Shown here in pieces: positions 32,602-41,352 of a stretch of 64,000 nucleotides of DNA. The DNA is taken from assembly GCA_963757125.1 (NCBI GenBank), contig CAVWQP010000004.1, positions 1,617,060-1,681,059 on the forward strand. Direction: 5' to 3'. This stretch comes from CAVVSD01 sp963757125 (GTDB lineage: Bacteria > Actinomycetota > Thermoleophilia > Solirubrobacterales > Solirubrobacteraceae). How positions within the stretch are numbered: position 1 is the first letter of the stretch; every line of letters begins with the position of its first letter. A program made the translations under genes and the position numbers. The notes below the pieces were generated by a model. It did not search any database. It was given only the letters and a program-made list of their open reading frames with translations, and was not told the origin of the DNA.

Positions 32602-33798
32602 TTGGGTCGGACGCGCACCGCGGCGCCATCGGGGTCGTTCCTGGTCGTGGCGGGCATCGCGCTCGTCTCGATCAACCTGCGCGCGTCGATCACGGCGGTC
32701 GGACCGATCGTGTCCGACATCCGTGCCGACCTCGGCCTGTCCAACGCCGCGGTGGGGCTGCTGACGACGCTGCCGGTGCTGGCCTTCGCCGGCGCGTCGC
32801 CGTTGGCCGGGCCGCTGGCTCGGAAGATCGGGATCGAACGCACGCTGGGCGGCGCGCTCGTGCTCCTGCTCGCGGGGATCCTCCTGCGGGTGACGGGGAC
32901 GACCTGGGCGGCGTTCCTCGGGACCGCGACGCTCGGCGTGGCGATCGCGGCGGGCAACGTCCTGCTGCCCGCGCTGGTCAAACGCGACCTGCCCACCCGC
33001 ATCGGGGTGGTCACGAGCATCTACGTGACGGTCATGATCGCGTTCGCGGCGATCGCGTCGACGATCTCCGTGCCGCTGGCCGACGACCTCGGCCTCGGCT
33101 GGCAGGGTGCGCTTGCGGTCTGGGGGATCCCGGTCGTCGCGGGCCTCGTCCTGTGGCTCCCCCGCGTCCTGCGCTCGCGGCCGCCTGTCGGAGCTGCGGG
33201 GTCGGGCCGCAACCGACCGACGCGGATGCGCCGCTCGGTCATCGCCTGGCAGGTGACGGCTTACATGGGGCTGCAGTCGTTCGCGTTCTACGTGCTCGTC
33301 GCCTGGCTGCCGGAGCTGCTGCAGGACGACGGCGTGGCGGCGTCGACGGCCGGCGTGCTCATGGGCGTCCTGCAGGCGGCGGGGCTGCTGGCGACGATGG
33401 CGGTCCCGGTCCTCGCGGCGCGCGCCCCGGACCAGCGGCGCCTGGTGCTCGTGAGCACGGGGCTGGGGCTGTTCGCGATGTTCGGGCTGCTCATCGAGCC
33501 CGGCGGGCTCGCGCTCGTGTGGGCCATCGCCGTCGGGATCGCCGGCGCGTGCACGCTGAGCCTGTCGCTGGCGTTCTTCGTGATGCGCACGCGCGACGGG
33601 GCCGACGCCGCGGCGCTCTCGGGCATGGCCCAGTCGCTCGGCTACCTCTTCGCGGCATCGGGCCCGTTCGTCGTCGGGCTCCTGCACGACGCGACGGACG
33701 GCTGGACCGCGCCGGTGATCCTCTTCATCGTCGTGTGGGTGCTCATCGGCGTGGCGGGGATGTTCGCGGGGAGGCCGCGGATCGTTGCCGAGTCATGA
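32602..33798 (+). CDS. MFS transporter, CynX/NimT type
   Basis: A 398-residue, 12-helix carrier. SINLRASITAVGPIVSDIRA in TM1 and GLLTTLPVLAFAGASPLAGP are characteristic of the CynX/NimT (cyanate/2-nitroimidazole) MFS branch, along with GNVLLPALVKRDLPTRIGVV. The central loop is Arg/Pro-rich. The translational start is TTG with no strong ribosome site. Substrate unknown; the family exports or imports small organic anions. Confidence 0.82.
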   Translation: MGRTRTAAPSGSFLVVAGIALVSINLRASITAVGPIVSDIRADLGLSNAAVGLLTTLPVLAFAGASPLAGPLARKIGIERTLGGALVLLLAGILLRVTGTTWAAFLGTATLGVAIAAGNVLLPALVKRDLPTRIGVVTSIYVTVMIAFAAIASTISVPLADDLGLGWQGALAVWGIPVVAGLVLWLPRVLRSRPPVGAAGSGRNRPTRMRRSVIAWQVTAYMGLQSFAFYVLVAWLPELLQDDGVAASTAGVLMGVLQAAGLLATMAVPVLAARAPDQRRLVLVSTGLGLFAMFGLLIEPGGLALVWAIAVGIAGACTLSLSLAFFVMRTRDGADAAALSGMAQSLGYLFAASGPFVVGLLHDATDGWTAPVILFIVVWVLIGVAGMFAGRPRIVAES

Positions 33799-33895
33799 GC
33801 GGGGTGTCATGTATTCCACACCCTGGGGTGGTGGGCACGGAGGCGCCGGTCGCTGACGATCCGGGTGTCACCAAGCCCCCCGTCAGGAGCCCGTC

Positions 33896-34164
33896 ATGCC
33901 CCGCGCCCCCCGCCGTCTCGCCGCCCTCGCCGAAACAACGGGGGTACGCCGACCGGCTGCAAGATCACCGGCAAGGACTCCAACGGCGCGGTGTTCACCG
34001 ACACCTACGCCGAGGGGTCGGAGATCACCGTCACCACGCCGAACGGCGGGACGACGAAGTTCAAGTGCGTGAACGGCAGCTGGGTGCTGCAGGCGCGCGT
34101 GCGCGACCCGCGCCTGGCGAGCGTCGTCGTGTCCCAGGCGCAGCTGACCCGGATGATCGGCTGA
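33896..34164 (+). pseudogene. Small secreted protein with disrupted N-terminus
   Basis: AGGAG followed by ATG at 33896 starts a typical signal peptide (MPRAPRRLAALAE), but this frame does not continue into a plausible mature domain. A second frame holds GCKITGKDSNGAVFTDTYAE, then EITVTTPNGGTTKFKCVNGS and QARVRDPRLASV, a small Cys-containing secreted domain ending at 34164. The two parts look like one gene joined by a deletion or frameshift near 33935-33950. If real, the protein is not exported; if an assembly gap, about 20-30 residues of signal are missing. Confidence 0.5.
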
Positions 34165-34172
34165 CGCCCTTC

Positions 34173-34203
34173 CGCGCGACCCCGGTGGGATCGGGGTCGC
34201 GCG
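34173..34203. terminator. Strong bidirectional hairpin terminator
   Basis: A 12-bp perfect stem: CGCGCGACCCCG (34173-34184), a 7-nt loop, CGGGGTCGCGCG (34192-34203). It sits between two convergent gene ends and can stop transcription from both sides. Confidence 0.8.
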
Positions 34204-34209
34204 GGCGCG

Positions 34210-34509
34210 TCAGCGGACGAAGCCTCCGCGGCGCCGGTCGGTCCCCGGCGACATGAGCCCGCCGCCACGGGAGCGGCGCACGAGGTAGACGATGCCGGCG
34301 GCGAAGACGACGGACAGCAGGATGCCGCCGCCGCTGCGGCCGTCGAAGATGAGCAGCGACACGAGGCCCGCCGCGAACGAGCCGGCGATGCCGACCAGCA
34401 TCGTCTGGAAGATGCTCATGGGGTCGCGACCCGGGAGCGCGAGGCGCGCAAGCGCGCCCACGACCAGTCCGGACACGGCGAGCGCGATGAGGTACACGAT
34501 CAGATTCAT
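34210..34509 (-). CDS. GlsB/YeaQ/YmgE family membrane protein
   Basis: A 99-residue protein with three hydrophobic helices. MNLIVYLIALAVSGLVVGAL, LALPGRDPMSIFQTMLVGIA and GILLSVVFAAGIVYLVRRSR match the transglycosylase-associated (GlsB/YeaQ) family of small stress-linked membrane proteins. The tail is Arg/Gly-rich. I chose ATG 34509 because the helix starts directly there; a longer frame adds only Gly/Thr-rich sequence. Probably co-transcribed with the 35-residue membrane peptide upstream. Confidence 0.8.
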   Translation of the reverse strand: MNLIVYLIALAVSGLVVGALARLALPGRDPMSIFQTMLVGIAGSFAAGLVSLLIFDGRSGGGILLSVVFAAGIVYLVRRSRGGGLMSPGTDRRRGGFVR

Positions 34510-34566
34510 GGCGCCGCCGTACCCGCCGCCGGAGGTCGTCAGTACGCCGCCGGTCGTCACCTTCGC

Positions 34567-34674
34567 TCAGTTGAGGTCGATGACGCCGAGGACGAGGAGC
34601 AGCAGCAGCGTCGCGATCGCCGACACCAGCAGCGAGCCGAGGCAGCCGAGGCGGTTGGAGAAGAAGAAGAACAT
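34567..34674 (-). CDS. 35-residue membrane microprotein
   Basis: Starts MFFFFSNRLGCLGSLLVSAI and continues with a Leu-rich helix ending LGVIDLN, which predicts one transmembrane segment. Similar short F-F-F-x-S-N-R-L-G-C-x-G-S peptides are common in actinobacterial genomes, which is why I consider it real. No function known. It precedes the GlsB-like gene by 57 bp on the same strand. Confidence 0.6.
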   Translation of the reverse strand: MFFFFSNRLGCLGSLLVSAIATLLLLLVLGVIDLN

Positions 34675-34812
34675 CGGGACCGTCTCGCCTACCCGGTGGA
34701 GCGGAGGCGGTCGGCGGACGGTCATGGCGCTGACCGGGGTTGGCCGCGGGCGTCCGGATCGCCGCCGTCCGGGGGTCGCTACGATCACCGCGCTGCCACA
34801 GGCAGCCGGAAC

Positions 34813-34885
34813 GCCGACGTAGCTCAGCTGGTAGAGCACTTCACTCGTAATGAAGGGGTCGGGGGTTCGAGTCCCCCCGTCGGCT
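34813..34885 (+). tRNA. tRNA-Thr (anticodon CGT)
   Basis: A 73-nt cloverleaf. Acceptor stem GCCGACG pairs with CGTCGGC and is followed by discriminator T. The D-arm is GCTCAGCTGGTAGAGC. The anticodon stem CTTCA/TGAAG holds loop CTCGTAA, giving CGT, which reads ACG (Thr). The T-arm contains GGTTCGAGTCC. CCA is not encoded. Its 3' half is repeated at 43071-43116, marking it as the integration site of the following island. Confidence 0.95.
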
Positions 34886-34890
34886 CTGGG
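34844..34890 (+). repeat. Left attachment repeat (tRNA-Thr 3' half)
   Basis: The 47-bp segment from the anticodon loop (CTCGT) to five bases beyond the tRNA (CTGGG) recurs at 43071-43116. Anticodon-loop-to-3'-end crossover is typical of tyrosine recombinase attachment sites. Confidence 0.7.
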
Positions 34891-35086
34891 GTTTCGCTGG
34901 CTCCCAGTCGCCTCGAGGTACCGAGCGGGTACCAACTCGCCGCGGGCGGCGCGGATCTCGTCCTCCGCGGACCGCCACTCGGTGTCGCTCAGGATCGCGC
35001 GTGCCCCCAGCCACTGGGCCACCTCGACGACGCTACGGACCGCACGCCGGGCACGGACCCGGCGTGCGATGCCAGATGGACATGGT

Positions 35087-35230
35087 GTTCGCCAGCTCGA
35101 CTACAAGCCGCGCTGGCGCAGGCGCCTGCCCGAGCTCGCGATCCCCGCGCCCGTGGTACACGGCCGCCGTGACCCATTCTTCCCTGTCGGCAACAGCGAA
35201 GCGATCGCGCGCAAGGTCGAAGCGCAGCAT
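35087..35230 (+). pseudogene. Remnant of an alpha/beta hydrolase C-terminus
   Basis: One frame reads LDYKPRWRRRLPELAIPAPV, then VHGRRDPFFPVGNSEAIARK. This is the acid-residue region of an alpha/beta hydrolase (IPTLVVHGxxDPxFP type). No start, nucleophile elbow or terminal His is present. It lies just inside the left attachment repeat on the strand opposite the intact hydrolase that follows. Confidence 0.5.
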
Positions 35231-35282
35231 GTGGTCGTGATGGCGCTGGTGCCGACGCGAACGCGGCGTGACCGCGTGGGCG

Positions 35283-36089
35283 TCATGATCGCTGTCGCAG
35301 CAGGAAGTCGAGCGTCGCGTGGTTGAACGTCTCGGGGTCCTGGTGCAGCCCGGCGTGCGACAGCGCGTCGAAGACCACCAGCTCACTCCCGCCGATCCCG
35401 CTCTGGAGCGGCTCGGCGAACCGTGTGGAGCAGACGAGGTCGCGCGCGCCGAACGTGATGAGCGTCGGAACCCCGATCTCGCGCAGCGCGGCACTCGCGT
35501 TGTGCGCGAGTGCCGCGTCGGTCTGGGCGAGGAACGCGTCCACCGGCTGTGCTGGTCGGCTGCGTACGAAGTCCGCCAGCGCGTCTACGACCTCCGGCCG
35601 CTCGACGTACAGCGCGGGCGTGAAGGCCAGCGGGAAGATGCCCTGGATGATCACGTCCGCGACGGTCGGCAGCGACCGGGCGAGCGCACGCCACAGCTGG
35701 ACGACGCTCGTGAGGTAGGCGTCGCTGGCGTCCCAGGCGCTGTGCAACGAGAGCGAGCGCACGCGGCCCGGGTGGCGGGCGGCCAGGTGCATGCCCACGG
35801 CGGCCCCGAGGGAGACGCCCGCGACGTGCGCCTGCTCGATCCCGATGGCGCCCAGGAACGCGGCGACCTGATCGGCGTAGCCCTCGGTCGAGTACGGCCC
35901 GGCGGGCTTGTCGCTCTCGCCCGAGCCGGGAAGGTCGATCGCGATACAGCTGAAGTGCTCGGTGTAGGCCGGCAACTGGAAGGCGTAGCAGGCGTGGTCG
36001 GCGGACAGGTAGGGAATCAGCAGCAGCGGCTCGCCCTCGCCCTGTACGTCGTAGTTGATCGTGAGCCCGTCGACCTCGACCCGTGGCAT
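35283..36089 (-). CDS. Alpha/beta hydrolase
   Basis: A 268-residue serine hydrolase. MPRVEVDGLTINYDVQGEGE leads to LLLIPYLSADHACYAFQLPA, then FSCIAIDLPGSGESDKPAGP. The nucleophile lies in VAGVSLGAAVGMHLAARHPG, the acid in TFGARDLVCSTRFAEPL and the His in DALSHAGLHQDPETF. Family enzymes cleave esters, C-C bonds or halides; no halide-binding signature stands out. A purine-rich GGGAG precedes the ATG. Within the putative island. Confidence 0.83.
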   Translation of the reverse strand: MPRVEVDGLTINYDVQGEGEPLLLIPYLSADHACYAFQLPAYTEHFSCIAIDLPGSGESDKPAGPYSTEGYADQVAAFLGAIGIEQAHVAGVSLGAAVGMHLAARHPGRVRSLSLHSAWDASDAYLTSVVQLWRALARSLPTVADVIIQGIFPLAFTPALYVERPEVVDALADFVRSRPAQPVDAFLAQTDAALAHNASAALREIGVPTLITFGARDLVCSTRFAEPLQSGIGGSELVVFDALSHAGLHQDPETFNHATLDFLLRQRS

Positions 36090-36535
36090 GCTCGCTCCCT
36101 CCTAGCTGCTCGTGGCAGGGCGCACACCTGATCCAGCGCGGCGGGCTGGCGACGGCTCGGGGGCGGGAGCGGCGCGCGAAAGCCACCTGCATCATCGCGG
36201 CCGGCAACTGACGCGGCAAGCCCGGCCGCGATAGACGTCGCCGAACGGGCGTCGCGATGCTGGAGGTCCAGGGGTCTGGCGGCACAAGTCGGAGGTGTCG
36301 CCGCTCCCACATGCCTGTCAAGCCCGACAGCGACGGGCTGACTGCTGTTGTCCGTTCGATGCGAGAGCCGCCCGGCCACGACGCTTGTAGCGAGAGTTCG
36401 ACGTACGAAGACGTGGTCGTTCTGGTACGCGAACCTGGTCCGACCCCAGAACGTCGACGAACGGCCGCACGCTCGGCGCGGTCGGACGTGTGGACGGTGA
36501 CGGCCACGACCTGGTTCGCCTGGTCTGCCCGTCTC
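36090..36535. other. 446-bp non-coding interval
   Basis: Short open frames on both strands have no recognisable protein pattern and lack ribosome sites, and I saw no tRNA, hairpin terminator or clear repeat. It separates two co-directional genes of the island and may hold the promoter of the downstream hydrolase or eroded sequence. Confidence 0.5.
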
Positions 36536-38140
36536 TCAGTTGATCCGCCGCGTGCGTCCGGACCACTCCGGTTCGCGCAGCGCGAACTTCTGCACCTTGC
36601 CGGTGGAGGTCTTCGGGAGCGCGCGGAACTCGATCGCGTCCGGGCACTTGTAGTGCGCGAGGCGGTCGCGGCAGAACGCCTTGATCTCGGCGTCCGTCGC
36701 ACTCGCGCCTTCCTTCAGCGTCACGAAGGCCTTCGGCCGCTCGCCCCAGCGCTCGTCGGGGATCGCCACGACGGCGCACTCGAGGACCGCGGGGTGCGCG
36801 CTGATCGTCTGCTCGACCTCGATGGACGAGATGTTCTCGCCGCCGGAGATGATCACGTCCTTGCCCCGGTCACGCAGCTCGATGGCGCCGTCGGGATGCC
36901 ACACCGCCAGGTCGCCCGAGTGGAACCAGCCGTCCCTGAACGCCGTCTCGGTGACCTCGGGGTCGTCGAAGTAGCCCGACATCACGTTGTTGCCGCGCAT
37001 GACGACCTCGCCCATCGTCTCGCCGTCGCGGGGGACGTCGCGCATCGCCTCATCGACGACGCGGACCGGGTCGGCGGTCGTGTAGGCATAGCCCTGACGG
37101 GAGAGCAGGCGAGCGCGCTCCTCGACCGGCAGCGCGTGCCAGACCTCCTCCGCCCGACGCACCGTGTGCGGGCCGTACGTCTCGGTCAGCCCGTAGACGT
37201 GGACGACGCGGATGCCGAGCTCCTCCATGCGAGCCAGGAGCGCCGGGGACGGCGGCGCAGCCGCGACCATGGCGGTCAGCGAGCGATCCAGCGGGCCGGC
37301 GTCAGGGTGGTTGACGAGCGCGATCTGGACCGTCGGGGAGCCGTTGTAGTGCGTCACGCCCTCCTCGCGGAACAGCCGCCAGATGAGTCCCGGATCGACC
37401 TGGCGCAGGCAGACGTGCGTGCCGCCCGCCGCGGTCACGGCCCACGGGAAGCACCAGCCGTTGCAGTGGAACATCGGGAGCGTCCAGAGATAGACCGGGT
37501 GATGGCCGAGCTCGGCCTCGATCACCTCGCCGAGCGCGTTCAGGTAGGCGCCGCGGTAGGTGTAGACGACACCCTTCGGGCTGCCGGTCGTGCCCGAGGT
37601 GTAGTCGATCGCGATCGGCTCCTCCTCGTCGCGCAGCAGCGACGGCACGCCGGCCGGATCGCCTTGGGCGACGAGCCGCTCGTACGCCTCCCCGAGCCGC
37701 ACGACCTCCAGACCGTCGATGGCGTCGACGAGCGGAGCCAGCTCGTCGTCGACGAACAGCAGCCGAGCGCCGGAGTGCTCCAGGATGTGCGCGATCTCGC
37801 GGCGGCTCAGACGCGTGTTGATGGCGACGAGCACGCCGCCCGCCTGCGGCACCGCGTGATGGAGCTCGAGCAGCTCGGGAACGTTCGGGCACAGCGCCGC
37901 GATTCGCTCGTGCTGCTCGATCCCGTTCCGGCGCAGGGACGAGACGAGCCGGTTCACGCGTTCGGCCAGCTCCGCGTACGTCCGCCGCAGCTCGCCGTGG
38001 ACGACGGCGATGCGGTCGGGGTACAGCGTCGCGCTGCGAGCCAGGAAGCGGGTCGGGTCGAGCTCGGCGCGGCTGACCCCGGTACGGGCCGGCCAGGGCG
38101 AGGACGCCTGCGTGGCGGCACCGTCGGTCTCGGTCTCCAT
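36536..38140 (-). CDS. Acyl-CoA synthetase (AMP-forming ligase), FadD-like
   Basis: A 534-residue adenylate-forming enzyme that activates a carboxylic acid with ATP and joins it to CoA. The P-loop-like motif is IDYTSGTTGSPKGVVYTYRG. Further motifs are LPMFHCNGWCFPWAVTAAGG, VYGLTETYGPHTV, GWFHSGDLAVWHPDGAIELR and the hinge DRGKDVIISGGENISSIEVE. The C-terminal catalytic Lys is in KTSTGKVQKFALRE. The FHCNGW segment is typical of medium-chain/aryl acyl-CoA ligases. I chose ATG 38140. It is divergent from the GH15 gene across 136 bp. Confidence 0.9.
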   Translation of the reverse strand: METETDGAATQASSPWPARTGVSRAELDPTRFLARSATLYPDRIAVVHGELRRTYAELAERVNRLVSSLRRNGIEQHERIAALCPNVPELLELHHAVPQAGGVLVAINTRLSRREIAHILEHSGARLLFVDDELAPLVDAIDGLEVVRLGEAYERLVAQGDPAGVPSLLRDEEEPIAIDYTSGTTGSPKGVVYTYRGAYLNALGEVIEAELGHHPVYLWTLPMFHCNGWCFPWAVTAAGGTHVCLRQVDPGLIWRLFREEGVTHYNGSPTVQIALVNHPDAGPLDRSLTAMVAAAPPSPALLARMEELGIRVVHVYGLTETYGPHTVRRAEEVWHALPVEERARLLSRQGYAYTTADPVRVVDEAMRDVPRDGETMGEVVMRGNNVMSGYFDDPEVTETAFRDGWFHSGDLAVWHPDGAIELRDRGKDVIISGGENISSIEVEQTISAHPAVLECAVVAIPDERWGERPKAFVTLKEGASATDAEIKAFCRDRLAHYKCPDAIEFRALPKTSTGKVQKFALREPEWSGRTRRIN

Positions 38141-38276
38141 GGCGCGACGATACGCCCAGCGGGAGGTGACGGGCGTCGGGGACCTTCCGACGCGGATCGT
38201 CGCGGGATCGTGCACTTGCACTTCCCTGGGTCAGGGGCAGATGATGGAAGCGCCTCCGGCAGCGGAAGGAGACCGG

Positions 38277-40262
38277 ATGGACTTCGACGTCGAGCGCAAC
38301 CGTCGCACCGTCGAGCTGGAGCTGCCGAGCCGCGAAGGCCTCGACGGTGACATCTCGCTCGGCGGCAGCCCGTTCCCGCCGATCGCCGACTACGCGCTGC
38401 TGTCGGACTGCGAGGTCTGCGCGCTCGTCGCGCCGAGCGGGAACGTCGAGTGGTTGTCGCTGCCGCGGATGGACGGGCCGAGCGTCTTCGCGGCGATCCT
38501 CGACCGGCATGCGGGGCGGTTCCGCGCGGGCCCGCGTCGACCGGGCGGTCCCGGCCGGCCGCCGCTACCTGCCCGGCACCATGATCCTGGAGACGACGTG
38601 GGGCACGCCGACCGGCTGGCTCGAGGTGCGCGACGTGCTCCTGATCGGCCCCTGGCGCCACGACGAGGAGCGCTCGCACCGGTACGTCCGCGCTCCGCGC
38701 GACCACGAGGCCGAGCACGTGCTGCTGCGCACCTTCCGCTGCCTCGACGGCTTCGTCGACCTCGAGATCGACTGCGAGCCCGCGTTCGACTACGGCCGCA
38801 AGCGAGGCACCTGGCGCCACGTCGGCGACGGTTACGGCGACGCCGTCTGCGACGCGGAGGGGACGAGCCGGCGCTGCGGCTGCGCACCGATCTGCGGCTC
38901 GGGTTCGAGGGCGGCGAGCGCGCGCGCGGAGACCGCTGCGCGCCGGCCAGCACGCGTTCTGCGCGCTCGGATGGAGCGAGCCGCGCGCCGCCCGCGACCT
39001 ACGACGACGCCGGAGCGACGGCTCGCGGAGACGCGGGCCTACTGGCACGAGTGGATCAGCCGCGGCCGCTTCCCCGACCACCCCTGGCAGATCCACCTGC
39101 AGCGGTCCGCGCTCACGCTCAAGGGCCTGACCTACGCGCCGACCGGAGCGATGATCGCCGCGGCGACGACATCGCTGCCCGAGACGCCCGGCGGCGAGCG
39201 CAACTGGGACTACCGCTACAGCTGGCTGCGCGACTCGACGTTCATGCTCTGGGCGCCTCTCGACGCTCGGCTTCGACCGCGAGGCGACGCGACTTCTTCT
39301 ACTTCATCGCCGACCGCGTCGAGGACGAGGACCTGCAGATCATGTACGGCATCGACGGGCGCGGCGGCTCGACGAGGAGACGCTCGATCACCTCAGCGGC
39401 TACGAAGGCGCCCGTCCGGTGCGGGTCGGCAACGACGCCTGGCACCACGCGCAGCACGACGTCTGGGGCGTGCTGCTCGACTCCGTCCGACTTCACACGC
39501 GCTCCGGGCGATCGCCTCGACGACCGCCTCTGGACGCTGATCACGCGCCAGGTCGACGCGGCGCTCGAGCACTGGCGTGAACCGGACCGCGGCATCTGGG
39601 AGGTGCGCGGCGAGCCGCAAGCACTTCACCTCCTCGAAGGTGTTCTGCTGGGTCGCCGCCGACCGCGGGGCGCGGCTCGGCGCGACTGCGCGGCGACGTC
39701 GACGCCGCCGAGCGCTGGAGTGCCGCCGCCGAGGAGATGCACGACGGAGATCTGCGAGCGCGGGCACCGACGCGCGCGGCGTCTTCGTGCAGCACTACGA
39801 CACCGACGCCCTCGACGCCTCGCTGCTCTGCTCCCGCTCGTCGGTTTCCTGCCGCCCCGGACGACCGCGTGCGCGCGACCGTTCTGGCGATCGCCGACGA
39901 GCTGACGATCGACGGCCTGGTGCTGCGCTACCGCGTGGAGGAGACCGACGACGGGTTGGCGGGCGAGGAGGGCACGTTCACGATCTGCTCCTTCTGGCTC
40001 GTCTCCGCGCTCGCCGAGATCGGCGAGCTGGACCGCGCCCGCGACGCTGTGCGAGAAGCTGCTCTCCTACGCGAGCCCGCTGTTGCTGTACGCCGAGGAG
40101 ATCGATCCGCACAGCGGCCGCCACCTGGGCAACTTCCCGCAGGCGTTCACCCACCTCGCGCTCATCAACGCGGTGATGCACATCATCAGGGCTGATCAGG
40201 TCCTCAACGAGCGCGCGCCGGTGAGCGAACTCCGTGGACGGGGCGCCGAGGCGCCGCGTTGA
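38277..40262 (+). pseudogene. Glycoside hydrolase family 15 (glucoamylase/trehalase-like), multiple frameshifts
   Basis: GGAAGGAG precedes an ATG that starts a GH15 N-terminus (FPPIADYALLSDCEVCALVA, SGNVEWLSLPRMDGPSVFAA). Frame changes follow near 38525, 38870, 38940, 39000, 39260-39300, 39370-39500, 39620-39700, 39880 and 40045. All three frames contribute in turn: ETTWGTPTGWLEVRDVLLIG, then GGERNWDYRYSWLRDSTFML (catalytic core), DFFYFIADRVEDEDLQIMYG and HLGNFPQAFTHLALINAVMH. The joined reading keeps GH15 motifs without stops, suggesting many indel errors or very recent decay. Its stop overlaps the next gene's TTG start. Confidence 0.75.
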
Positions 40263-41293
40263 GCCCGGGCCTCGCCGACGAGGTCAGACGTGTCTTCGGC
40301 GACGTGGGGGAGGTCGCCGAGCGACTCCGGAGGGACCGTTTCGCCGCGCCCCTTCACACGCTCGAGGTGGGAGACGCGGACGACCCGGTGGTCCAGGCCA
40401 CGCGCCGGGAACGGGCACGGATCGTCAACGCGGGCATCGACGGTCTCGCGAAGCTCGCCGAGGGTCGTGAGGACGACCTGGACGATCGCGAGCGTCTCGG
40501 GCTCACGGCCGTCATCCTGCTCGAGGGGCGCCCCGCGATCCTCATCCAGGACGGCGACTTCCGGACACCGCCGCACGAGTGGTCGCGCCTGACGCAATGC
40601 CGCGACCGCGTGCGCGAGGTGATCGCCCGATCGGGGCGGGTCGAGGTCGAGGGCCACCTCGACTACGAGTGGGTGGGCACCGCGTCGCTCGTCGCGCCGA
40701 CGACCCTCATGACCAATCGTCATGTGGCGCAGGAGTTCTGCGCCCGCCAGGGCCGTACGTGGACGTTCCGGCAGGGCATGACGTCGCGGATCGACTTCCT
40801 CGGGGAGCTCGGCAGCACGACGTCCATGGAGTTCGAGATCACGGATGTGATCGGGCTCCACGAGAAGCACGACCTCGCGCTTCTGCGGGTGCAGGGCGCG
40901 TCACCCGATGGGCGCGTCCTGCCCGACCCGCTCACGGTCGCCGCCTCCGAGCCACGCGACCTGCTCGGACGCGACGTGTACGTCGTCGGCTACCCGGCGC
41001 TGGACAGTCGCCGCAACGAACCGGAGCAGCTTCGCCAGATCTTCGCTGACGTCTACGACGTGAAGCGCCTGCAGCCCGGCAGGACGGTCGGCTACTCGAC
41101 CATGTACTCCGCGATCGAACACGACTGCTCCACGCTCGGCGGCAACTCGGGCTCCCCCTTGGTGGACCTCGAGACGCACCAGGTCATCGGTCTGCACTTC
41201 GGCGGGCGGTTCGCGGTCGGGAACTACGCGGTTCCCCTCTGGAGGCTCGCGGGCGATCCGCTCCTGCGGGAAGGCGAGCTGAACTTCGTGTAG
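40259..41293 (+). CDS. Trypsin-like serine peptidase with helical N-terminal domain
   Basis: A 344-residue protein without signal peptide, so cytoplasmic. Residues about 1-120 are helical and charged (SPGLADEVRRVFGDVGEVAE), perhaps an effector-associated adaptor. Residues about 130-340 are a chymotrypsin-fold peptidase with a complete triad: His in TLMTNRHVAQEF, Asp in EKHDLALLRVQG, Ser in CSTLGGNSGSPLVDLE. Start is TTG overlapping the preceding stop, so its translation may depend on upstream reading. It is 59 bp upstream of the AlbA_2-glycosyltransferase gene. The pair resembles conflict-system effectors rather than a housekeeping protease. Confidence 0.82.
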   Translation: MSPGLADEVRRVFGDVGEVAERLRRDRFAAPLHTLEVGDADDPVVQATRRERARIVNAGIDGLAKLAEGREDDLDDRERLGLTAVILLEGRPAILIQDGDFRTPPHEWSRLTQCRDRVREVIARSGRVEVEGHLDYEWVGTASLVAPTTLMTNRHVAQEFCARQGRTWTFRQGMTSRIDFLGELGSTTSMEFEITDVIGLHEKHDLALLRVQGASPDGRVLPDPLTVAASEPRDLLGRDVYVVGYPALDSRRNEPEQLRQIFADVYDVKRLQPGRTVGYSTMYSAIEHDCSTLGGNSGSPLVDLETHQVIGLHFGGRFAVGNYAVPLWRLAGDPLLREGELNFV

Positions 41294-41352
41294 CGCTGCC
41301 CGCTGGTTGGTCGATTGCAGAGTCCGCTCGCGGACGTCGGGATGATCGACAC

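Noticed and set aside
36090..36535. Possible small genes of about 100 codons
   Set aside because: Their translations are Arg/Ser/Pro-rich, they lack ribosome sites, and no homology pattern is evident.
40259..41293. Secreted trypsin-like protease
   Set aside because: There is no signal peptide or transmembrane segment; the N-terminus is a charged helical domain, so a cytoplasmic role is preferred.
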